From assembly GCF_003217515.1 (NCBI RefSeq), contig NZ_QJSX01000001.1, positions 248,001 through 312,000 on the forward strand: 64,000 nucleotides of DNA. Direction: 5' to 3'. Positions 55,351-64,000 of the stretch are shown piece after piece. The notes under the pieces are model-generated. The model was not told the origin of the DNA. It saw nothing but the letters and a program-made list of their open reading frames with translations, and did not search any database. This DNA comes from Deinococcus yavapaiensis KR-236. Its GTDB lineage: Bacteria; Deinococcota; Deinococci; Deinococcales; Deinococcaceae. How positions within the stretch are numbered: position 1 is the stretch's first letter; the number at the start of each line of letters is the position of its first letter. Both the position numbers and the translations under genes were made by a program.

Positions 55351-55727
55351 TGGAGAAGAAGGGCGAGCGCGGCTTCGAGCTCGACGCGCACCTCGCCTTC
55401 GCGCAGCCCGCTTCCCGAGAGGACGCCGAGCGGTTCGTGGCCGCGTGGGGGTTGCGCCCGACGTACTACGCGGTGAATGCCGACGGAAGCGGTGACGTGC
55501 GGGCCGTTCGCCTCACCGGGACGAAGGACGCGGACGACGTGCGCACCTTGCTGCAGATGGGCTTGGAAGGCGGCACCCTGCGAAGCGCCGAAGTCGGCTT
55601 GCGCGGCTTCTTGCGTTCACCGACGGGGAGCACCGATTACGTGCCGTGGAAACGCAACAAGATCTTGCGCAAAGACGCTTGGAACGAGGTGGCGTTCGAA
55701 GAAGGCGTGAAGTACGTGCTGGAATGA
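55350..55727 (+). CDS. Unknown protein coupled to the DinB-like gene
   Basis: 125 aa. ATG 55350 or GTG 55347, overlapping the upstream stop. Alpha/beta with a strand SGDVRAVRLTGTKDADDVRTLL and a basic C-terminal part (WKRNKILRKDAW). No family recognised. Ends one base before the convergent glycosyltransferase gene. Confidence 0.6.
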   Translation: MEKKGERGFELDAHLAFAQPASREDAERFVAAWGLRPTYYAVNADGSGDVRAVRLTGTKDADDVRTLLQMGLEGGTLRSAEVGLRGFLRSPTGSTDYVPWKRNKILRKDAWNEVAFEEGVKYVLE

Positions 55728-55728
55728 T

Positions 55729-57684
55729 TCAGGCGCGGCGGGTGGACGAGTCTTCGCTCGCCTCTCGACGCTGAATCAAGCGCCGAAAGAACGTCACGAG
55801 ATCGTCCGCGTGCGTATCGAACGCGAACAGATGGCGGGCACGGCGAGCGTTCTCGGTGAGCTCGCGTTTGCGCTCGGGATCTCGCAGTTGGACCGCGACG
55901 TCCTCGAACGTCCCGAAGAAGACGCCGAAGTCGTGGCGCGCCGCGAGGCTTTGCATCGCCACCGTCGAGTGGCGGTTGTCCTTGAGAATCCACGGCAAGC
56001 CCGCCGCCGCGTACGTGCCGAGCCGAGCCGGCAGGTTGAGGTCGTCCCAAGTCGCGCGCCGAAGATCGCCGCCGTTCACCGAGTCGTGCACTTGCACCCA
56101 CGCGGCGTCGTAACGCGACAACTCGCGCACCCAGTCGCGCGGACCCACGGTCGGGTGCAGGTGCATGAATCCCGTCTCGAGCCCTTCGCGCGTCCAGTTC
56201 GGAAACCACGCGTGGAAGTGCTCGCCGTAAAAGTGCACGTGCAGGCGCGCGGCGGCGATGTCCGACCACGGCACGATCCCGATGGGCCGTCCCGCGCACA
56301 CCGTGTGCACCTCGCCGTCGAGGTCGGACAGTTTCGGCGCCCAGTCGTTCGTCTGCCACTCGATCTTCGGAAGGTCCCCATCGAGGACGAAGGTCGCCGC
56401 GTCGTCGAAGCGCTCGTTCAAGGCGAGTTCGAACCACGCGCGGTTCTCGTCGGAGATGAAGACGCGCCCGTCGCTGTCCGTCACGAGCTTCACGAGATCG
56501 GGCCACAATCCGTGCTCCAAGCAGATGAACGGCCCCTCCTTGAAGTGGAACACGAACGGCACGCCGAGCCGAGCTTCGCGCACGGCCTCCTGCACGTCAC
56601 GCAGCAAGCGCACGTCCTGCCAATTGAGCAGGGCGTAGATGACGTCGGGCCGCGCGGCCTTCACGCGGTCGAGCCAACGGTCGTCGTGCGCGACCGTCTC
56701 GATGTTGCCGAACGGATACGGGCCCGCCGAGTCCCACGTCTCGGTGTTCTTCAGCCACAATCCGTAGAGCTTGTGACCGCGCTCTTCGAGCGCGAGGACG
56801 CGCTCGGGATTGAAGCCGAGCGAGCCGACGATCAAGACGCGCAGGGCGCCGCGCTTCGGCAACGCGCGCGCCTCGTCGAAGCGGCCGAAGCGCTCGCGCT
56901 CGTTCACGCGCATGCCCCGCGACGGGCGAAAGTCGAGCCACACGTCCTGACCGACGCCGTAGTACGAGCGGTAGCGCGACAAGCCACCTTGAAAGTGCGC
57001 GATGACCTTGTGTCGTTGCCACGGGTGGTCGACCCACTCGCACGACACCTTCCCGGTGTAGGCGAAGCGAGCGCCCCGCTTGAGCAGACCCCGCCAGAAG
57101 TCCGCTTCCAAGCTGTCCGACACGAACTCGTGGCGTTCGGTCCAGCGCGCGTCGCCTTGAGGGTCTCGGCGGTGCAGCACTTGAGCGAGGGCGAGGATGT
57201 TGCCGCTCGTGATCGTCTCGCCCTTCTTGGGAGCGAGCGGCGTGTCCAAGACTTCTTCCTCGCGTCCGACGACGTCGTCTCCCCGGAGCGTCGCCGCGAA
57301 ATGCCGGTATTCAAAGCGCACGCCGCCGTACGCGAGGTACACGTCCGAACGTTCTTGCAGGACGCGCACGAGCGACGCGAGGTGCGCCGGGTACCACACG
57401 TCGTCCGAAGGCAGGTAGGCGAGGTAACGTCCTCGCGCGAGGTCCGTCGCGAAGTTCAAGGCGGCGCCGAGGCCGACGTTGTGCTCGAATCGGTGGAAGC
57501 GGACGCGCGCATCGGCGAGGTGCGGCGCGACGACGTGCGCCGTGTCGTCGGGCGATCCGTCGTCGATAAGCAGCAATTCCCAATCCTCGAACGTTTGCGC
57601 GAACAGGCTCTCCAAAGCGCGGCGCACGAAGGTCGCGTGCTTGAACGTCGGCATCAGGACGGACACGAGGGGCGATTCGGGCAC
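55729..57684 (-). CDS. Two-module glycosyltransferase (GT2 plus GT-B-like)
   Basis: 651 aa. Residues 5-245 form a GT2 domain with LLLIDDGSPDDT and the DxD-like LPSDDVWYP. Residues 280-645 are a second, GT-B-like domain starting RVLIVGSLGFNPERVLALEERG and ending like CgeB-type transferases (GTYAAAGLPWILKDN, then the LTENARRARHLFAFD helix). Probably builds a surface glycan; no neighbouring sugar genes. GTG start at 57684. Confidence 0.82.
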   Translation of the reverse strand: MPESPLVSVLMPTFKHATFVRRALESLFAQTFEDWELLLIDDGSPDDTAHVVAPHLADARVRFHRFEHNVGLGAALNFATDLARGRYLAYLPSDDVWYPAHLASLVRVLQERSDVYLAYGGVRFEYRHFAATLRGDDVVGREEEVLDTPLAPKKGETITSGNILALAQVLHRRDPQGDARWTERHEFVSDSLEADFWRGLLKRGARFAYTGKVSCEWVDHPWQRHKVIAHFQGGLSRYRSYYGVGQDVWLDFRPSRGMRVNERERFGRFDEARALPKRGALRVLIVGSLGFNPERVLALEERGHKLYGLWLKNTETWDSAGPYPFGNIETVAHDDRWLDRVKAARPDVIYALLNWQDVRLLRDVQEAVREARLGVPFVFHFKEGPFICLEHGLWPDLVKLVTDSDGRVFISDENRAWFELALNERFDDAATFVLDGDLPKIEWQTNDWAPKLSDLDGEVHTVCAGRPIGIVPWSDIAAARLHVHFYGEHFHAWFPNWTREGLETGFMHLHPTVGPRDWVRELSRYDAAWVQVHDSVNGGDLRRATWDDLNLPARLGTYAAAGLPWILKDNRHSTVAMQSLAARHDFGVFFGTFEDVAVQLRDPERKRELTENARRARHLFAFDTHADDLVTFFRRLIQRREASEDSSTRRA

Positions 57685-57689
57685 ACTTC

Positions 57690-57695
57690 AACGTA
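57690..57695 (-). promoter_or_regulatory. -10 element (TACGTT) of the glycosyltransferase gene
   Basis: TACGTT, 5-nt gap, GTG at 57684. Confidence 0.4.
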
Positions 57696-57757
57696 CGAGG
57701 AGGTCGCGCCTCTATGATGCAGGCAACCTTCACCTTTCGTGCAGATGCCCAGGCGCC

Positions 57758-59416
57758 TCACTCGAGGCGATCGAGGCGTCTCCATCCGAACACGAGCGGC
57801 GCGAGCGTTCCGATCACCGTGAGGGCGAGCACGCCGAGCAGGGCGAGCGCGCCGAGCGGTTCGGTGAAGGCGCTCAGGCCGGGGTACGCGTCGGGCAGGG
57901 TGACGCTGAGGTACGTGGGACGCGCGAGGACGATCAGCAACAGCACGCTATAAGCGAGGCTTCCGAGCATGTACAGCAAGCCGCCGGGCGACAAGCCGAT
58001 CTCGGCGGGATTGTCGGCGTTCAGTTTGGGAAAGGCCGCGCCGAGCCCGATTCCGAGCGCGGTGATCACGAGCGCGTTCGACAGCGCGACGACGACGCTC
58101 GCGAGCACGACGACGTCCGTGAGATTGAGGACGCGGGCGCTGAAGTACGCGAGGACGAGCGCGAGCAGCATGGTGGGCGGCAACGCCCCGAGGTACTTGC
58201 TGACGACGAGTTGCCGCACGTCGATCGGCGACGTGCGCAGCAGCCAGTACGCGCGGCCCTCCAAACTCACGGCCGGGAACGCGAGACGAACGCCCACTCC
58301 GGTGATCACGAAGCCTTGAAAGGCGAGTTGGATGTAGCCGAGAATGTTCTGGAATTGCGCGAAGCCCGCCAGTGGCACGGAGCGGACGCTCACGAGGTAC
58401 ACCCCGGCGAGCGCGGCGAGAATGAGAAGCTGCGACCACTGCGTGGGATCGCGGAACAAGAGTCGCGTGTCCTTGAACGCCAGCACACCGCTTTTCCCGA
58501 AGCGCGCGGCGAAGCCTTCGGCCGCACTCGCTCGTTTCGGCGTCGGATCGAGTTTCACGCGACTCGAGTCGATGGCGCGCGCCCAGCCTTGCTGATAGGC
58601 GTGCGTGGCGAGCAAGGCGGCACCTCCGAGAACGAGCGCGGCGAGAATCGCGAGGGGCACGAGGCTGATCGGCGGGTTTCCGGTCGCGGCGAGCCACAAG
58701 CCGTTCGCGCCCCACGCGGGCGGCAAGAAGGGATTGCTCGGCGAGGCGAAGTCGCGCAGCAATCGGTCGAACTCCTGGGTGTTTTGCAGTTGCCGCAGCA
58801 AGTTCTCGGGCCGCGCGGCGCGAATCACGAGGACGAGCGCCGCGCTGATGAAGACGCCGAGGGCCGTGGCGACTTCACGCACTCGGCCGACGGGCGCGAC
58901 GCGCATGAGCAGCACGGCGAGGGCCGCGCCGAGACCGACCGGCAGGGCGTACACGAGGATCACGGCGATCAAGGCGACGGGGTAGTACCACCAAGCCGCG
59001 TGAAGAAACGCCCCGATCGTCCACGCGATCGGCAGCGTGAGGGCCGTCGGAACGAGCGCGGCGGCGAGGTACGTCTCGAACACCTTCATGGCGAAGACGC
59101 TTCGCGTCGCGAGCGGTTGCGTCAGCAAGAAGTTCAAGTCCTCGCTGAGGTACAAGGTGCTGATGGCCGTCGTGACGGCGCTGAAGGTGACGCCCGCCGA
59201 CAAGACGACGAACCCGATTTCCAGCACGCGGCGAAACACGGCGAGGCCGATATCGCCGAAGTCGCCGAGGAATCGTAGGGCGCGCATCGTTCCCTCGACC
59301 TCGCCCCAGACGAAGAGAGCGCCGAGCACACCGAGAACCACGAAGGTGACCTTCGGGCCGCGCGCGAGCGTGTTGATCAGACCGCGCGCCTTGAGGCCCG
59401 GCAACGAGCCGCTCAC
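57758..59416 (-). CDS. ABC exporter permease
   Basis: 552 aa with about twelve predicted helices, in two similar halves joined by a polar loop near residue 300 (KLDPTPKRASAAEGFAARFGK). Fits large bacterial exporter permeases of the ABC-2 type. GTG start overlaps the ATPase gene stop by 4 nt, so the two form one transporter; cargo unknown. Confidence 0.82.
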   Translation of the reverse strand: MSGSLPGLKARGLINTLARGPKVTFVVLGVLGALFVWGEVEGTMRALRFLGDFGDIGLAVFRRVLEIGFVVLSAGVTFSAVTTAISTLYLSEDLNFLLTQPLATRSVFAMKVFETYLAAALVPTALTLPIAWTIGAFLHAAWWYYPVALIAVILVYALPVGLGAALAVLLMRVAPVGRVREVATALGVFISAALVLVIRAARPENLLRQLQNTQEFDRLLRDFASPSNPFLPPAWGANGLWLAATGNPPISLVPLAILAALVLGGAALLATHAYQQGWARAIDSSRVKLDPTPKRASAAEGFAARFGKSGVLAFKDTRLLFRDPTQWSQLLILAALAGVYLVSVRSVPLAGFAQFQNILGYIQLAFQGFVITGVGVRLAFPAVSLEGRAYWLLRTSPIDVRQLVVSKYLGALPPTMLLALVLAYFSARVLNLTDVVVLASVVVALSNALVITALGIGLGAAFPKLNADNPAEIGLSPGGLLYMLGSLAYSVLLLIVLARPTYLSVTLPDAYPGLSAFTEPLGALALLGVLALTVIGTLAPLVFGWRRLDRLE

Positions 59417-60183
59417 GCCGTCTCCAATTCGCGCGCCCGCTTGCGCTCGGCTTCCTCCTCTTCCACGAGGCGAAAGAAGATGCGTTCCAAGCTCTCTCCT
59501 TCCACGCCGCCCACGCCCGTCCGCGTCGTCTCGCGCAACTCGTCGAGGGTGCCCATTCCCAGGACGCGTCCACGATCGAGGACGGTGATTCGCGTCGCGA
59601 CCGCCTCGGCGAGCGGCAAGGAGTGCGTCGTCAGCAAGACCGTGCGTCCTTTGTTCGCGTAATCCTGGAAAAGTTCGCGCACGAGCTTCGCGGCGCGCGG
59701 ATCGAGCCCGACCATCGGCTCGTCCACGATCAGCACGGGCGGGTCGGGCAGCAGGGCCGTGATGATCGTCAGTTTCTGCTTCATGCCGTGACTGAACGTC
59801 TCGATGAGCTCGTTCGCGAAGTGCTCCAGCGAGAAGAACTCCAGCCACCGCTCGATGTCGTGGTCGCTGCCCTTGCCGTGCAGGTCGCGGATGAAGCGCA
59901 GCAGTTCGCGCGCGGTGAGCTTGCCGTACAAGTACGGGCGGTCGGGAATGAAGCCGAAGGCGGCCTTGGCGCGTACCGGATCCTTCCAGACGTCGAATCC
60001 GCCGACGCGCACGACGCCGTCCGTCGGCCGAGTCAGGCCGACCATGGCGCGAATGGTGGTGGTCTTCCCCGCCCCGTTCGGCCCCAGCAAACCGAAGAGC
60101 TCGCCGGGCTTCACTGTGAAACTGAGGTCCGAGACGGCCGTGTGCCGCCCGAAACGCTTGTGAAAGTTCAAGACTTCGATCAC
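59413..60183 (-). CDS. ABC transporter ATP-binding protein
   Basis: 256 aa. Walker A GPNGAGKTT near residue 34, signature replaced by FSHGMKQKL (common in ABC-2 exporters), Walker B VLIVDEPMVGLDP and H-loop TTHSLPLAE. An acidic C-terminal extension (VEEEEAERKRARELE) follows the domain. Drives the permease at 57758-59416. GTG start 8 nt after TACACT. Confidence 0.93.
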   Translation of the reverse strand: MIEVLNFHKRFGRHTAVSDLSFTVKPGELFGLLGPNGAGKTTTIRAMVGLTRPTDGVVRVGGFDVWKDPVRAKAAFGFIPDRPYLYGKLTARELLRFIRDLHGKGSDHDIERWLEFFSLEHFANELIETFSHGMKQKLTIITALLPDPPVLIVDEPMVGLDPRAAKLVRELFQDYANKGRTVLLTTHSLPLAEAVATRITVLDRGRVLGMGTLDELRETTRTGVGGVEGESLERIFFRLVEEEEAERKRARELETA

Positions 60184-60191
60184 TTCAGGGA

Positions 60192-60197
60192 AGTGTA
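60192..60197 (-). promoter_or_regulatory. -10 element (TACACT) of the ABC exporter operon
   Basis: TACACT, 8-nt gap, GTG at 60183. Confidence 0.5.
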
Positions 60198-60236
60198 CGC
60201 CCCGAAGTCTTACACGCGCCTGTCAAAGGCCGCTCG

Positions 60237-60746
60237 TCAAACCAGCACGGGCTCGTGCCACTCCAGCCGTATGCCTTGGGCGTCCAGCCAGGTGTCCACG
60301 TGGTAATCGTGCTGTCCGAGCTCGTTGAGGATGGTGTGCGCCCGTTCCACCGCCCACAGCGCCTCGCGTTCGTCGACGAGCCCTTCGAGGCGAGCGGCGC
60401 ACAGTTCGCTCGTGTCGAGCACTTGCGCGCGCTTGCCGTTCCAGACGGTGAGGTCGAGGTAAAGGTCGCGGACGCTCCACGTCTCGCCATCGCGACGGAT
60501 GACGGCGACGTCCATGTAGTAGTCGAATTCGCGGCGTCCGCCGTGCAACTCGTAACGGCAAAGTTGGATTCCGAGTTCCGGCAGGAGGTGCGCTTGCCAG
60601 TACGCGATTTTGGGATGGCCCAGAAACGGGCGAGCGACGAAGAGGCCGTGATGATGTTCCCGATAAACGTGCACGGGCCGAACGCCCGTGTTGGTGTGAT
60701 GCTCGCTTCTCGCCGTGTCGTGCCGTTCGACCTTGACCGCGTGCAT
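60237..60746 (-). CDS. DUF402 domain protein
   Basis: 169 aa. Contains the DUF402 core: aromatic strands ending in EFDYYMDVAVI followed by VRDLYLDLTVWNG, then LDTSEL. Members of this family act as small phosphatases or RNA-related proteins (FAU-1-like C-terminus). Alone, with its own TATACT. Confidence 0.75.
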   Translation of the reverse strand: MHAVKVERHDTARSEHHTNTGVRPVHVYREHHHGLFVARPFLGHPKIAYWQAHLLPELGIQLCRYELHGGRREFDYYMDVAVIRRDGETWSVRDLYLDLTVWNGKRAQVLDTSELCAARLEGLVDEREALWAVERAHTILNELGQHDYHVDTWLDAQGIRLEWHEPVLV

Positions 60747-60751
60747 GGGTC

Positions 60752-60757
60752 AGTATA
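60752..60757 (-). promoter_or_regulatory. -10 element (TATACT) of the DUF402 gene
   Basis: TATACT, 5-nt gap, ATG at 60746. Confidence 0.5.
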
Positions 60758-60831
60758 AACGGAGCCGCTCTGAGGTCAGGGTGAAGTCATGCAAAGCAAA
60801 ATCAATCTTCGCGTGGGCTTCTTCTCAAGAA

Positions 60832-63351
60832 TCAAACGAGTTCGAGTTGAGGCAACTCCGCGAACTCTTTGGGCACGAACAAGCTTCCTTCCGTGACGCC
60901 TTGCGGGCTGATCTCGGCGAGTCGCGCGGCCAAGCCGCGCTCGCCCAACTCGCCCGCGAGGTGAGCGCGAAAGGCGCTCACGACGCGTCGCACGTCCTCG
61001 GCCGACTCGTGGACGAACTCCAGCCGGAACTCGGCGAGTCCCGCGTCCCGCCAAGCGCCGAGGTGCTTCGCGGCCGTCTGGGCCTGCGCTCCGAACACGG
61101 TGTTGCGGCATCCGACGTCCGCCATCACGGGATGCAGCAAGCCCTTCTCGTCGCGCAGCGCCACCTTGTGCGATTCGCACGGATGCCCGCAGTTCGTGTA
61201 GTCCGTGCCCGTCGACAGGAAACGGCAGAAGACGCAGTGCTCCGTGTGGAAGACGGGCAAGTGCTGGTAAGCGATCACCTCCAGCTTCTCGGGTCCGACG
61301 AGGGCGGCGAGTTCCGCCACTTGACGCGCGTTGAGGTCGTGCGTCGGCGTGACGCGGCTCAGGCCGAGCTTCAGCAACTCGCGCGTCGTCACCGCGTTGG
61401 CCGCGTTGAGGCTGAAGTCGCCGACGAGTTCGTGGGAACGCTGCGCGCCCTGCAAGCCTTCGAGCAAGCCGCCGGACCGCACGAGAATGTCCGCGTCGAG
61501 CGACAGCAAGAACTTCTGGATGTTCTGCTCGGTCGGCTTGAGAACGCGCGGACTCGCCACGCGCACGCGAATGCCCGCCTCCTTGACGCGCGCCACGGCG
61601 GGCTTGAGGCCGTACAGTTCGAGATAGTCGAGCGTGATCGACGCGGGCCGAGCTTCGATCGCGGCGTCGAGTTGCTCGGGCGTGCGCACGAGAAGGTGGA
61701 GGGCGGGCGGCCGAGAACCCGCCGCTTGCGAGGCGGGCGGCGAGACGGACTCGCTTTGCGCGCGCGAAGTCCGCACCGGCAGCTTGCCGCGTTCCTCCAG
61801 AAGCAGGCGCACCGCTTCGCGCCGCAAGGCGTTGAGTTCGCTGACGGGCACGAAGACCGCGTCGGGCAAATCGGCGCTGAGATCGGCGAGGTGGAAGGGC
61901 GTTCCGCCGAGCTTGCCTAGCGTGTCGCGCAAGGCGTCCTCGGTGAGGGCGCGGTTTCGGGCGGGCTGCAAGGGCGTCTCGCCGACCGCGGTGACGCTGC
62001 GGCCGGCCTCGTCGACGAGGGTCAGCATCGGGGGCGTTCCCTCGTAGCCGAGGAAGGACGCCGCGACGGGCCGCGTGTACACGGGATCGGCGGGCTCCAG
62101 GTACTTCTTGACGCGCGAGGCGAGCGTCGGATCGAACGTGCGCCACACGAGGTCGCCCGCGCGAACGCGTGAAGGATCGACGGCGCCGCGTCCGAAGCGC
62201 ACTTCCACGACGCGGCCCGGAGCGGCGTCCTCGAGTTTGCGCTGCTCGTCGAAAAGGCCGAAGACGTGGCCGCCCTCTTCACGCTCGCCGGGGCTGCGCC
62301 AGTTCGCCGCGTCGAACACGAGGCCGTCTCCGAGACGCACCCGTTCGCTGAGGCGTACGAGGACGCCCGTTCGCGTGACGTTCAACACTTCGCCGACGCG
62401 AACGCCTCGGTGCCTCGGGGCGCGGCCGCGCACGACGGTTTGATGGTTCGTGCCGGAGATGAAGTGCGGCCCGAGCCCGCGCGAGTACACCTGTTCGAGG
62501 TCGCGCTCCTCTTCGTCGGTGATGGACAGCGGGCGGCCTTCCCACGCCTCGTCGATCGCCTTGCGGTACGCGCTCGTCGTGAGCGCCGTGTACTCGGCGT
62601 CCTTGTAGCGCCCCTCGATTTTGAGGCAGTGCACGCCGATCCGCACGAGGTCGGGCACTTGCTGCAACGCGTACAAGTCGCCGGGCGACAGTAGGTAGCG
62701 GGCGTCGCCGAGATCGCGCCGCTCGTCGTCCACGACGAGGTCGTACGGCAAGCGGCACGCTTGGGCGCATTGACCGCGGTTGGCGCTGCGTCCGCCCCAC
62801 GCCTCGCTGGAAAAGCACTGGCCCGAGTAGCTGACACACAACGCGCCGTGCACGAAGGTCTCGAGTTCGATGTCGGTCGCCTTCGCGATGCGCTCGATGT
62901 CGAGCAAGCTGAGTTCTCGACCCAAGACGACGCGGCTCGCTCCGAAGCGCCGAGCGAGCTCGGCGCCTTCTGCGGACGTGATGCTCATCTGCGTCGAGCC
63001 GTGAATCGGAAGGTCGGGAACGAGGTCGTGGGCGATCTTCGCCACGCCGAGGTCCTGCACGATGATCGAGTCCGCGCCGGATTGCGCGATGTGCACGAGT
63101 TGCTTTTCGGCGTTCTTGAGTTCGCGGTCGAACACGAGGACGTTGAAGGTCACGAAGCCCAGCACGCCGCGGGTGTGCAGATAACGCATGACGTCGGGCA
63201 GTTCTTCGCTGGAAAAACCGACCTTCGCCCGCGCGTGAAAGGCGTCGAGGCCGAAGTACACGGCGTCCGCGCCCGCCTCCACGGCCGCCTTGAGTTGCGG
63301 CCATCCTCCGGCGGGGCTCATCAGTTCGGGCTTCACGGGCGTACGAGGCAT
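60832..63351 (-). CDS. U32 peptidase-family protein (RNA hydroxylase-like, RlhA/TrhP type)
   Basis: 839 aa, about twice the usual U32 length. N-terminal U32 barrel (residues 5-300) with the iron-sulfur type cysteines C172, C179, C195 and C199 and the family signature after LETFVHGALCVSYSGQC. A DUF3656-like middle and a second U32-like part follow, with another Cys set near HTEHCVFCRF and CGHPCE. E. coli relatives hydroxylate 23S rRNA or tRNA. ATG at 63351, 8 nt after TAGACT. Confidence 0.82.
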   Translation of the reverse strand: MPRTPVKPELMSPAGGWPQLKAAVEAGADAVYFGLDAFHARAKVGFSSEELPDVMRYLHTRGVLGFVTFNVLVFDRELKNAEKQLVHIAQSGADSIIVQDLGVAKIAHDLVPDLPIHGSTQMSITSAEGAELARRFGASRVVLGRELSLLDIERIAKATDIELETFVHGALCVSYSGQCFSSEAWGGRSANRGQCAQACRLPYDLVVDDERRDLGDARYLLSPGDLYALQQVPDLVRIGVHCLKIEGRYKDAEYTALTTSAYRKAIDEAWEGRPLSITDEEERDLEQVYSRGLGPHFISGTNHQTVVRGRAPRHRGVRVGEVLNVTRTGVLVRLSERVRLGDGLVFDAANWRSPGEREEGGHVFGLFDEQRKLEDAAPGRVVEVRFGRGAVDPSRVRAGDLVWRTFDPTLASRVKKYLEPADPVYTRPVAASFLGYEGTPPMLTLVDEAGRSVTAVGETPLQPARNRALTEDALRDTLGKLGGTPFHLADLSADLPDAVFVPVSELNALRREAVRLLLEERGKLPVRTSRAQSESVSPPASQAAGSRPPALHLLVRTPEQLDAAIEARPASITLDYLELYGLKPAVARVKEAGIRVRVASPRVLKPTEQNIQKFLLSLDADILVRSGGLLEGLQGAQRSHELVGDFSLNAANAVTTRELLKLGLSRVTPTHDLNARQVAELAALVGPEKLEVIAYQHLPVFHTEHCVFCRFLSTGTDYTNCGHPCESHKVALRDEKGLLHPVMADVGCRNTVFGAQAQTAAKHLGAWRDAGLAEFRLEFVHESAEDVRRVVSAFRAHLAGELGERGLAARLAEISPQGVTEGSLFVPKEFAELPQLELV

Positions 63352-63359
63352 AACGAGAC

Positions 63360-63365
63360 AGTCTA
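63360..63365 (-). promoter_or_regulatory. -10 element (TAGACT) of the U32 gene
   Basis: TAGACT, 8-nt gap, ATG at 63351. Confidence 0.5.
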
Positions 63366-63413
63366 AAGGATGCCTTCACGGCCGAACAGGAAGCGCGTCA
63401 CTGCTCGCGACGG

Positions 63414-63623
63414 TCATCCGCCGGATCGTTCGGACCTCTCGAAGCGCTCGGACAGGATGAAGAACGTCGGAGCCCACAGCCCGATGAAAATACCGAATCG
63501 TTCGGCGTGCGCCGCGTCCTTGTCACGGCCGCCCGAGGCGCCCCAAACGATGATCGATCCGAGGATCGAAGCGAAACCGGCCCACAAGCAGACGCGCGAC
63601 AACTTGACTTCGTTTGCGTTCAT
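63414..63623 (-). CDS. Small two-helix membrane protein
   Basis: 69 aa from ATG 63623, which has GGAGGA 4 nt upstream; longer in-frame ATGs lack this. Helices at about residues 10-27 (CLWAGFASILGSIIVWGA) and 40-56, with charged ends. No family recognised. Confidence 0.6.
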   Translation of the reverse strand: MNANEVKLSRVCLWAGFASILGSIIVWGASGGRDKDAAHAERFGIFIGLWAPTFFILSERFERSERSGG

Positions 63624-63683
63624 ACGTCCTCCGCTCGCCATGGTCATGCAAAGGCGGCGCGAAGAGTGCACGATGTGCGACGC

Positions 63684-63953
63684 TCAAGACCTTAGCGCGA
63701 GCTTGAGGCCCTTCACACCGCCGGGCAGATGCGTCGCTTCCACCCCGTCGGCGAGAAGGTACATCGCGGCGACGCGAGACCTCACGCCGATCTCGCACAC
63801 GACGACGACGCGGCCCGTGATTCCGTGTCCGCCCTTCTCGATCTTTTCGAGGCTGCTCACGAGAATCTCGTTCGGAATGAGCGTCTCCAGCGGGTCCTTC
63901 CAGCGAAGTTCCTGCGGGCGGATGTCGACGACGACGACGTCGGGAGAAATCAC
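63684..63953 (-). CDS. Rhodanese-like single-domain sulfurtransferase
   Basis: 89 aa. Active-site cysteine loop VVCEIGVRSRVAA, preceded by VVVDIRPQELRW and followed by LPGGVKGL. Single-domain rhodanese (GlpE/PspE size) that moves sulfur as a persulfide. GTG at 63953 is fixed by TACACT 6 nt upstream; the longer reading to 63995 crosses that promoter. Confidence 0.85.
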   Translation of the reverse strand: MISPDVVVVDIRPQELRWKDPLETLIPNEILVSSLEKIEKGGHGITGRVVVVCEIGVRSRVAAMYLLADGVEATHLPGGVKGLKLALRS

Positions 63954-63959
63954 GGAGTC

Positions 63960-63965
63960 AGTGTA
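63960..63965 (-). promoter_or_regulatory. -10 element (TACACT) of the rhodanese gene
   Basis: TACACT, 6-nt gap, GTG at 63953. Confidence 0.5.
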
Positions 63966-64000
63966 CGCCGAACGCGCGTCTCGCGCGAAAGGCACATTCC

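Overview
The window looks like ordinary chromosomal core sequence of a high-GC bacterium of the Deinococcus group (Deinococcota). This is inferred, not proven. The reasons are very high GC, many GTG and TTG starts, and at least 28 genes whose start codon lies only 5-9 nt behind a TANNNT (-10) hexamer, the leaderless promoter style known from Deinococcus and Thermus. Protein content also fits: a standalone GreA, a fused PabB-PabA, a TgpA-type transglutaminase operon and several small proteins without recognisable families. I see no transposase, integrase, phage gene, CRISPR array, tRNA, rRNA or replication origin, and no gene-free stretch longer than about 260 bases.

Layout. 1-2.6 kb: folate branch (pabAB, partial at the left edge, then pabC). 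2.6-9 kb: mostly minus-strand housekeeping and unknown genes, including a PIG-L deacetylase, an Asp/Glu racemase-like protein, and a lipoprotein/ATP-grasp pair resembling E. coli YgiB-YgiC. 9-12.9 kb: high-affinity phosphate transport, pstS-pstC-pstA-pstB, with two matching 11-bp direct-repeat Pho-box candidates. 13-14.4 kb: hisB-hisH. 14.4-16.5 kb: glgB. 17.5-24.9 kb: prfB (with the classic +1 programmed frameshift), nth, an MFS transporter, a zinc-ribbon coiled-coil protein, a methyltransferase, a GrpB-like/nucleotidyltransferase fusion and an S9 peptidase that appears frameshifted near its N-terminus. 25-31 kb: pgi, hemB and a Ser/Thr kinase coupled to holA.

31-39.5 kb: an acyl-CoA dehydrogenase-like flavoprotein; a tightly overlapping four-gene unit (67-aa unknown, a DJ-1/PfpI protein lacking its cysteine, a DUF2520-type Rossmann protein, 74-aa unknown); a HAD hydrolase pair; a divergent pair with a DHH phosphoesterase; a Crp-family regulator; and an operon of inositol-phosphatase-like, small membrane and histone-deacetylase-like proteins. 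39.6-48.7 kb: purB, panC, a PilT/PilU ATPase, two CoA-transferase subunits separated by greA, a beta-carbonic anhydrase, mnmA and lysA. 48.8-52.5 kb: MoxR-DUF58-TgpA operon. 52.5-64 kb: a Mug-type DNA glycosylase, a molybdenum oxidoreductase, a ParB-like protein, a two-module glycosyltransferase, an ABC exporter, a U32 peptidase-family protein and a rhodanese.

No clear defence island or novel multi-gene system stands out. The best leads are the four-gene overlapping unit at 32.1-33.9 kb, the GrpB/nucleotidyltransferase fusion, the YgiB-YgiC-like pair, greA lying inside a CoA-transferase gene pair, and the Pho-box and crp-promoter repeats. Open reading frames were judged by family motifs, ribosome-binding sites, -10 positions and overlaps. 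No database search was possible.
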